A stretch of DNA of 64,000 bases from Akebia trifoliata (taxonomy: Eukaryota > Streptophyta > Magnoliopsida > Ranunculales > Lardizabalaceae). Shown here one piece after another: positions 56,524-64,000 of the stretch; the first letter of the stretch is position 1, and each line of letters opens with the position of its first letter. A program made the position numbers and the translations under genes. The stretch lies in assembly GCA_017979445.1 (NCBI GenBank), contig CM030704.1, positions 13,313,658-13,377,657 of the forward strand, read 5' to 3'. The notes beneath the pieces are model-generated. The model worked only from the letters and a program-made list of their open reading frames with translations, made no database searches and was not told the DNA's origin.

Positions 56524-58572
56524 GTTATATCAGCGTAGGGTTAGTATCTGCGGGAAGTCGACATCAGCATAGAACTGGATGACATATTTTTGTAAGGATG
56601 GTTACATTAGCACGGAGCTGGCATCAACACAGAGTTGGTATAGTTTGAAAATAACAGATTACATCAACATGTGGTTGGCATCAAAACGGAGTTGGAAAAC
56701 ATTTTGTAAAATTAGATTTTTGCGAGCAAATTGAGTTGGAAGACCATATTTTTTGTTAGCCTCCAATTCAGTTATCTGAAACCTAGGTTGACAAGTTATA
56801 TCCCCAGGGAAAAGGTGGCGCACAATGCTTTCGCAAATGCACTTTTAAATAACCTCATTTCCTTGAATAGACATAGTATATTTCTCTCATATCAATAAGG
56901 CAAAATAGTTTTTAGGCACTTACTTTGATCAAGAAATGCAATTGGCGTCTTCAAATTCCTTTTTTTTTTCCTGTGTTTTCAAATTTTTTTGAAAATATAT
57001 TTTATTGGAAAAAGATTGAATTTATTTAGTTGATCAGTCGGTAGTCGACCTCGTCGGATCATATATGGATCATGGACTCGATTTGGGTTGAATTGGAAGA
57101 TGGACCCGATTCAGGTCAAATATGGATTGAGGACTTGGTTTGGAATGGATATGAGTCGTGGACTCGATTTAAGATGGATACAGGTCTTTGACCTAGTTTG
57201 GATTGGATATGGGTCGTGGACACGATTCGTGATGGATATGGGTTTTTGACTTGGTTTGGATTGGATACGGGTTGTGGACCTGATCTGGGGTTGATATGGG
57301 TGGTGGGTCCTATTCGGGTTGGACCATGAAATTGTTTCGATTGAAGAGAACCCCTTATTTATTTTATTTTTTTTTTCTTTGTTTTTGTTTTTGAAAATAG
57401 TCAGCGAGAAGCTTGAAAATACTAGATCGTGCTTGTCCCCGAGTCTTGGGGTCAATTTGGTTGGTCGAATAACCTATCGTGGTTATATGAAGCACAATGG
57501 GCCTGCTTGAAGCCCAAGGTCTGAAACTATTCCGATTCAGCTCGTTGACGAATGATTTACTTTTTTGTTTTGTTTTTAAAGTCATTGGTTAAAAGAAAAT
57601 TATTTAGTTTTCCCAAACTTTGGGATTCTTTTGTTTTTGCTTTGAAAGTGACGTTAAGGTTCAAGTAATGGTTAAGAGACCCAAAGAATCTGGCCTATGC
57701 TCATACTAGGTTCCAGATTCATATTGGTCCATGCTTGGATCACAGATATAACTAACATTGCTTCATCTGTGCTTCAAGCATGGATGGTGCACATACTGTT
57801 CTGTCTGTGGTTCAAGTACGGATAAGGATGCATTTTTGGCCATCCTTGTTATGAGCACGGACCAAAAAGTAATCCAATTTCTGGAATTCACAGAAACTAA
57901 TTCCTTGGTCCCTGTTTTGAATGACCCTCACTATTTTTTTTTAATATAATGTAGCAAGCACATCTTCCCCTTTTACTTAAAGGGGACAACAAAGCAATGA
58001 AAGGAAATGCAATCTTAATCTATACAGGGTTGCCTTCGTGGGCTTACATCTTGGGCTTCAAGGCCCGAATGCATCTTAAACATATGCAACTGTTTTTTGG
58101 GGGTCAATACATACTTGAGAACTCGTGTCTTAACTCATCTAATCAGCACATGCATGCGGCTAATGGGTGGGTTTATGATTATCCGATCTTGAAACCTCGA
58201 TGCATATCGGAGTATACACATCATTAATTAGTGATCGGACTTGATGTGTTCATCATCGATACTTGAAATAACTATCTCAAGCCGTAGAACTACGAAGCAT
58301 CGGGACTAGATATCTTGAGGGTGAGGTGGTTTGTGCAATGGGCTATGCTTGCAAGTGCTCGTGCCTTTAATCATTTTTTTTTATCTTTTCCATCGACCCC
58401 CTTACAAGTATGTAATGAAAGAAAAAGAAAGTAAATAAACATTACAACATGTTATCTTGAATACAAAAGGAACATAATCAACAAATAACAAATAATGTTA
58501 GTAGAAAAATAAATAAATAAATATATATATATATTCTAAATGACCGAGTTGACATGATGATTGAACCTAGTT
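56524..58572 (-). other. Probable internal remnant of element D, no gene
   Basis: Lies between LTR B and the primer site of D. It has degenerate repeats at 56540-56700 (variants of gcatcaacacagagttgg) and a clear array at 57085-57320. The open frame on the minus strand at 57111-57455 is a by-product of that array. Nothing else is recognisable. Confidence 0.45.
57085..57320. repeat. ~58-bp tandem repeats with ~29-bp subunits
   Basis: About four units related to tggtttggattggatatggg...cgtggactcgatt. Diverged copies differ by 10-20%. Comparable arrays occur in the non-coding parts of Tat/Ogre-like elements. Confidence 0.75.
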
Positions 58573-58590
58573 TCCCCAATGGAGTTGCTA
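58573..58590 (-). promoter_or_regulatory. Primer binding site of element D (decayed)
   Basis: The minus strand reads TAGCAACTCCATTGGGGA. Four differences from element A's site, all transitions of the kind produced by cytosine deamination. Confidence 0.6.
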
Positions 58591-58591
58591 A

Positions 58592-59529
58592 CTGCAGATG
58601 TATGACTTTTGATTTTCAAAGATCACTTCTACGAAGGTTTAGAGTTGCCACCATTCTATTTTGTAAAAGGGTGTGAATGGTCACCTGATGTAATTTTTTT
58701 GAAAAGTGTGTCATTTTGGCGTTTAGTGACTCTCATTTGGATAATATACTAATCCACCTAAGATCTAGGTAAGCGGTTCGGTTAGAAAAATTGGAAGGTA
58801 TTAGGCACCCCTTTTTTTCTATCAAACGATGGTAACCTCAAAATAATTCGGCCATTTTGGATGAAAATGCAAATAAAATAAAAGTGTCACGTGTTGACAA
58901 CTTGTACCCTAAGTAGGGATTCACTGTTAGCTTAGTTTGATAAGAATCATCTTATTGAGGGAGGTGACCTTTATATGGACCTAGCGTTGGAAGGACATAA
59001 GTTTTTGAAAAGTGTTGGCTAATGATTATGGGTCCATTCTCATGGGTTTGAGAATGACCCAAATGTCGGTTGCCTCAAAATGATTTGAAAGGTTTAAAAT
59101 CGATTTTGTTTTGAAAAAGGTTACAACCCCTATATTTTCAACTAAATCGAAGTCCGATCCACTGAAGATAAGGGAAGAGAAGCATTACATCCTAAGTTTT
59201 TCTAAAATAAAATAAAAAGAAGTGAGGGGGATAGTAGAAGATGGATATGGAGAGGTGAAAGAAAGAGAGAAAGAGGTCTATATTCTTTTGACCTACTTTG
59301 AAGCCTTAATGTCTTCTTTCTTTCCTTTTTTTTTCTTCTTAGGTCTTTAGTGAGTTATGAGGGTGCATTGTTAAAGTAATAGTGATTAAAAAAGATGAAA
59401 GTAGAGTAGGAGAGAGTAGAGATATTTTTTTTAGACTTAGAGTTGGTACCATTTTTAGGAGGTAAGGGGGGTATTTTATAGGTGTTGAGGATTATATTTT
59501 AGGGTAGGATGGGGTAAAAAGTGGAAGAG
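58592..59529 (-). repeat. Truncated LTR D, older relative of A/B/C
   Basis: Next to the primer site. It retains the LTR-internal gagttgccacc echo (about 58640) and the ggaaggtattaggcacc block that matches ggaaggtgttaagcacc of A. It is cut at 59529 by LTR C, so element C inserted into it. Confidence 0.6.
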
Positions 59530-61270
59530 TGAAAGCGCCCTCGATCCGCGGGGTGTGCGGATCTGCTTTTGACCCTTGAGGTTTGGGAGTCGCCACCTAG
59601 TTGTTAAGGTTAGGAACCAAACTGACTCTAAAAAAAGGCAAACTAATCTATGAAAGAGAAAAAAGTTCGGGGATCACGTTACGGGGTTGGAAGGTGCTAG
59701 GCACCAACCCCGCTCGGCCAAAGCCGGTCTCTACTAACTTCCCAAGTAAATTACATTGCTAAAACCTAGATAAAAATAAATAAAAATAAAAAATTTACCT
59801 TTCCGATAGCAAGGACTTTGTTCCTCAGATCTGACAAAATAGCTCCTTGTACCGTACTCCCTTGCTTCGTTCTGTCTCCGGATTTGATTTCGGATCTCCG
59901 AGGCAAGGTAGTTCCTTATTTTTGAATCTGAACTCTTCAAGTTCGTTGTGGATTTGGGAGTATTTTTGGAGGGCTTTTAGGTGTTTTCTAGGCTAAAATT
60001 GAAGGAGGGATGTTAGGTAAGGAGTTGGGACTCCAAAACTAGGGTTTATGGGAGGCTAGGGGGGCTTCTAGACCTACTTCTCTTAGGGTTTATGATTTGA
60101 TACGAAAATAGGGTGTGAGCACCTCTATTTATAGATTTTTTTTAGGGGTTGATTTGGATAGAGTTAGTATTTAATTAGAGTTCTTTTAGTTAGAGTTGTG
60201 TTTTAATTAGAATTGTTTTAGGTAGAATTGTGTTTTAATTAAAATTGTTTTAGGTAGAGTTGTGTTTTAGTTAGAATTCTATTAGATAGAGTTATTATTT
60301 AATTAGAACTCTATTATGATTTTGACTTTTGGTCTTATTTGATTGACTTTTAATATTTTGACTTTAGTCTTAATTGATTGACTTTTAATATTTTGACTTT
60401 AGTCTTGCTTAATTGACTTTAATTTTGACTTTAGTCTCACTTGATTGACTTTAATACCTTGACTTCAGTCTTGCTTGATTGACTTTAAATTTTTGGAGAG
60501 CCCCCCTTTAAAATATCTTTAATTCTTTGGACCCCCAAATGGAGGGGTCTTTAAAGAAATATCCCACGAACCTCAACAATTTTACTTGAAAGTCCGATTG
60601 ATCGATTTTTTTAGTTCCAATTTTCAAATTAATTTCATTAATGTTTCACTTTAATTATTTAATGTTTTATTTATTAATTTCGAATTTTTTAATTATGAAA
60701 ATTGTGAAATTACCGTTTTGCCCCCAGAGAGGACTTTTCACGTTTTAAGTCGGTTTTTAATGTTCTACGATGTTTTAGAATCGATTTTTCGTAAGGAATT
60801 CAATGGAAATATTAGTTTGTGTTATTTATGAAATTTTTTGTGTGAAATGGTCGTGAACTTCATGAGGGGCATTTTCGTAATTTTGTCGAATTCTGTTAAA
60901 ATTGGCGAAATGATTTATTTGGTTTCGATTTGTTATTTTTTTGTGTTTGAATGAGTTTTCCTAAGCGTAACGTAGGCTCTAGGGGTTTTTTGAGGTTAGG
61001 GGTATTTTGGTAATTTGGTCAATTTTTAGTGATTTTTATCGTGAAGCTTCTTTTTGGTCTGCAAGATGATGATTTCTATGTTTCTGGGGTCGTATTTTCC
61101 TAGCGTAGCGTGATTTCTAAGGTTTTGTCAGTTTGAGATACCTCATCTGGATTTCTGAAACACATCTGGTAACAAAATAAAGTAATGGAATACACATCCA
61201 TCATTGGGAATCATTGCGATCGGGTTGACGAGTTGATTAATCAGGCGGATGCAAAAATGGGGTGTCTACA
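59530..61270 (-). repeat. 3' LTR of element C (1741 bp)
   Basis: In minus sense TGTAGACACCCC (61270) to GCGCTTTCA (59530), highly similar to LTR A. TATA at about 60125-60133, U3 repeat arrays at about 60170-60490. It is identified as the 3' LTR because a polypurine tract, not a primer site, adjoins its start. Outer flank is aagag (59525-59529). Confidence 0.85.
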
Positions 61271-61283
61271 GATGCCCCTCTTT
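61271..61283 (-). promoter_or_regulatory. Polypurine tract of element C
   Basis: The minus strand reads AAAGAGGGGCATC directly before the TGTAGACACC start of the LTR. It would prime plus-strand DNA synthesis. Confidence 0.8.
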
Positions 61284-61647
61284 GGCAGAGGGTTGAAGCA
61301 AACTAGATAGCAAATCTATTCTGGTAGATAGTACGATATCTGAATGCCAAAGCTAGCTACAATTCATTTTGCAGTCTGATTTAGCAATTCGTTGGGTGTT
61401 CGGATCCTTGAGGGTAAAGCTTTCCCCAAATTAAAAGGTTGTCAGGTCCTTGAACGCCAAATTCACTGACGATGTCAGATCCTTGAATTTTAAAGAATTC
61501 TCCCTGACTAAAAAGTGCAAATGTGCAAGTGTATGCACTGTGTGAAACTGAGTAAAATCTGAGTATAATTTTAGAATAATTTGAGTATAAACTGAGCATA
61601 ATTGAGTAAAATTGAGCATAACTTCGAGAAAACCCTCGACGGTAATT

Positions 61648-62020
61648 GAGCAAAGTCCAAGTTAACCTTTGGCGGCAACTGAGCAAAATCCAAGATAACC
61701 CTTGGCGGCATCTGAGCAAAATCCAAGATAACCCTTGGCGACAACTGAGCAAAATCCAAGATAACCCTTGGCGGAACTGAGCAAAATCCAAGATAACCCT
61801 TGGCCGCATCTGAGCAAAATCCAAGATAACCCTTGGCGGCAACTGCGCAAAATCCAAGATAACCCTTGGCGGCAACTGAGCAAAATCCAAGATAACCCTT
61901 GGCGGCAACTGAGCAAAATCCAAGATAACCCTTGGCGGAAACTGAGCAAAATCCAAGATAACCCTTGGCGGCAACTGAGCAAAATCCAAGATAACCCTTG
62001 GCGGAAATTGAGCAAAACTG
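61648..62020 (-). repeat. 33-bp tandem array, ~11 copies
   Basis: Ten near-perfect units of gagcaaaatccaagataacc + cttggcggcaact start at 61681, 61714, 61747, 61779, 61812, 61845, 61878, 61911, 61944 and 61977. A decayed unit sits on the left and a partial one on the right. One unit is 32 bp. Because 33 is a multiple of three and the unit has no stop in minus frames, long open frames appear over it in all three minus frames (for example 61381-62169, an 11-residue PPRVILDFAQL repeat). Confidence 0.95.
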
Positions 62021-62782
62021 GCAGAGGAATGAATGAATTTTGGGAAGAATGAACGAATTTGGAGAAAACTGATTAGAAGGAACCGGAGAACGAATAAATC
62101 TGGAAGAGAAATGATCGATTCTAAGAATGATTGGATCTGAAAAGAATCTAGAGAACGAAAGAATACCATATCTCCTTATGTGAGATCCAAAATGCTTTTG
62201 TTTGAACCTCAAGGATTTATCAAGAAGTTTTAAAACCTGAGTTTTTATTTCTTTTGAACCTCAAGAGTTTTTTGAAAAACTGTTATCAAGAGGGTTACCT
62301 TAAATTTGGGGTTCTTATTATCTCTTAGGATTAACATTGCTCAAAAGCAAAATGCCTCTAGTTTGACAATGACCATGGCCTTGAAAATAATTGAACACGT
62401 CATAAAAAAAAATGCCCCAGTATAAGGGGGAAAATTATATTAAAAAAAGAAAATGCCCCTTGTATGAAGGTTTGAAATAATTGATTACCACAAGCGCAAT
62501 AAAGACTCAACTTTTAATTTTGATTAATTTTATTGAAGGTTTTTTAGTCAGGCTCAAGAGTACAAAATTATTTCCTTTCGAGTTTCATCATAGAATTCAC
62601 CCTTTTCTCCATTGGTTCACTCGGGGGAGTAAAAATTTTCAGATCGATCGTAGACAAGATACTTGTGGCTTCTGAGTCTATGCCTGGTTTAAGCTAAGTA
62701 TTGACCTTGATTATTCGGACTTCTGATGTTTCAGCTCGGACCGCTCTCAGCTTGGGATTTTTTTCTGTTTTTCTTTGTTGCT

Positions 62783-62998
62783 TTATCTTTTGCCTAGATC
62801 GCCTTTTCAGGTTTTCAATCTAGTGAGCTTGCTCTAGCTTTTGCCTAGATCACCTTTTTAGGTTTTCGATCTAGCGAGCTCTTCTTTTTTTTCTTGGCTC
62901 TGATTGTTGTCAAAGTTGTCCTTTCAGATTTTCAACCTTGCGAGCTTGCCTTAATTTTTGCCTAAGTCGCCCTTTTCGAGTTTTCAACTTAGCAGGCT
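62783..62998 (-). repeat. ~65-bp degenerate tandem repeats in element C 3' region
   Basis: Four units related to ttttgcctagatcgcctttt + caggttttcaatctagtgagctt. They are non-coding and lie between pol and the 33-bp array. Confidence 0.7.
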
Positions 62999-63521
62999 TT
63001 ATCATTTTTTTCTTTTTCTCCTCTGAACTTCTAGAGTTACTGTCTGATCATGCTTTGATATCTTCCTTAACTTTTCACACGGTACTTAGGAGGACTTTCA
63101 TAGGTAGGCTTAGGACTGGGTATAAAAAGAAAGGGATTTTGAGGCTCAAAAATCCAAATGCCCCTTGTGTGGCATTTCCTTTTAAATTTTTTTTTTTTTT
63201 TAATTTTCTTCCTCATTTTGGATGATATTTCTTTTGAATTTTTTCTTGATTTTTTTTTATTGTATGGGAAATATATTTTTTATTTTGATGTGGTCGGGCC
63301 TGAAGTAACTTCTCAGGTTGCCTACGTACCCCAGAATTTTGGGATCAGACCAAAACGTAGTTCGAAACTTCCCTCCCCTAGGTTAGGTGATCGGGCTGAG
63401 AAAGAAAAAGGCATAATTTTTCTTTTTGAAAAGACTGCAAAGGGGTTGAGAAAGGATATGTTGGACTGGGTAACTGGGTAACTGGGTAATATGAGGATTG
63501 ATTCGACCAAAGATGGCCTCC

Positions 63522-64000
63522 TTAAATGTAGTACCATTTGATTTGGTCAAGGTTGGTTGGTTCTGGTAATTCGATTCCATCATGATCTTGAAGTCTGACA
63601 GCTTTTCCTAGTAATATTTCCTTGAAAATGAACGAACCTCCCCAATTTGGTTTGAACTTCCCCCTGGGATAAAAAATAGGTGCCCTGTTCTCTTTGAGTA
63701 CTAAATCCCCGACTTGTAAGTGACGGGCCTTGATTTTCTTGTCAAACGCACGGGCGACTCTTCTTTGATAAGCTTGCACGTGATACAACGCTCTTAGTCA
63801 TTTTTCCTCGATCAAATTTAACTCTTCATACCGTTGGCGAACCCAGTCTGCTTCTGACAACTTATTTTCTAAGAGAACCCTGAGAGACGGAATCTCCATT
63901 TCAACTGGCAAGACTGCTTCCATGCCATACACTAAGGAGTTGGGAGTAGCTCCGGTGGAGGATCGAATTGAGGTTCGATATGCCCATAATGCAAATGACG
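63522..64000 (-). pseudogene. Element C integrase C-terminal end of pol
   Basis: Entering from the right edge: [60 protein letters not shown], then an in-frame TGA at 63800-63798. After the stop: YHVQAYQRRVARAFDKKIKA, HLQVGDLVLKENRAP, RGKFKPNWGGSFIFKEILLG and ELPEPTNLDQIKWYYI, ending at 63522. These are the hallmark blocks of gypsy Tat/Athila-type integrase ends. Only the single stop breaks this part, so element C decayed recently. It acts in nuclear integration of element cDNA when intact. Confidence 0.88.

Larger units (their letters stand above)
59530..64000 (-). mobile_element. Tat/Ogre-like gypsy element C, 3' part
   Basis: Integrase end (64000-63522), long 3' non-coding region with two repeat arrays, polypurine tract and 3' LTR. 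The block at about 63290-63370, in minus sense AACTACGTTTTGGTCTGATC followed by TACGTAGGCAACC, is a conserved marker found near the 3' end of plant Tat/Ogre-type elements. The element continues past the right edge. Confidence 0.85.

Noticed and set aside
57111..57455. 114-codon minus-strand frame rich in Pro/Ser/Thr
   Set aside because: It is generated by the 58-bp tandem repeat; no homology is recognisable.
61648..62020. Regular array resembling a CRISPR
   Set aside because: Units are directly adjacent with no spacers, and the context is a plant retrotransposon.
61381..62212. Long minus-strand open frames (262 and 213 codons) with an 11-residue repeat, as a possible repeat protein
   Set aside because: All three minus frames are open over the same 33-bp array, one unit is 32 bp and shifts frame, and the region lies between pol and the 3' LTR of a gypsy element. 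The openness follows from the repeat.
1..64000. A wholly new biological system (defence locus, biosynthetic cluster, organelle insert)
   Set aside because: Apart from the FLX-like gene and the captured RING-H2 fragment, every recognisable coding segment is a known retroelement protein. There are no clustered enzymes, resistance genes or organelle-like genes.

Overview
The window is nuclear DNA from a flowering plant. It is AT-rich, intron-bearing and packed with plant-type LTR retrotransposons: Ty1/copia elements primed by initiator-Met tRNA, and Ty3/gypsy Tat/Ogre-like elements with TGTAGACACCCC ends and a tRNA-Arg-like primer site. One apparently functional host gene is visible, an FLX-like coiled-coil protein gene (exons 43039-44457, + strand). 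The rest is layered, mostly decayed mobile DNA. The species cannot be named from sequence alone; the element types fit a non-grass angiosperm.

Layout. 1-5505: 5' part of a minus-strand Tat/Ogre-like element (A), with its 5' LTR at 3752-5505 and a broken RING-H2 (ATL-type) gene copy in its leader. 5506-8171: truncated long LTR (R1). About 8200-9905: decayed Tork/Tnt1-like copia 5' half. 10103-12945: 2.84-kb solo LTR with a perfect 5-bp target duplication. 13314-13542: MITE-like inverted repeat. 16372-21075: decayed minus-strand copia element (3) with both LTRs. 21900-30462: a nest in which copia element 2 (22473-27852, +) sits inside the RNase H codons of a minus-strand copia element (4), whose other half is joined to a third copia element (5). 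30466-31000: 5' remnant of another minus-strand LTR element. 32488-37898: young, nearly intact copia element (1) with almost identical LTRs and a single pol frameshift. 39715-40640: LINE endonuclease remnant.

41000-46000: FLX-like gene with two coding introns, a probable 5'-UTR intron, a MITE in intron 1 and a miRNA/MITE-like hairpin upstream. 46400-51540: a plus-strand gypsy LTR and gag fragment split by two long LTRs (R2, R3). 51540-56523: minus-strand Tat/Ogre-like element B (leader plus 5' LTR). 56524-59529: remnant of an older relative (D). 59530-64000: 3' end of a third element (C), with 3' LTR, polypurine tract, 33-bp tandem array, and the integrase C-terminal coding end carrying one stop.

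Working relationships. The retroelement genes follow the usual logic: gag packages RNA, protease matures the polyprotein, RT/RNase H copies from the tRNA primer, and integrase inserts the copy. Only element 1 is close to coding capacity. The nesting order and LTR divergence give a relative time line. I found no evidence for a wholly new biological system. The best leads are the RING-H2 gene fragment inside element A, the chimeric copia junction at 28172, the PBS echo and palindrome shared by the gypsy LTRs, and the hairpin upstream of the FLX-like gene.
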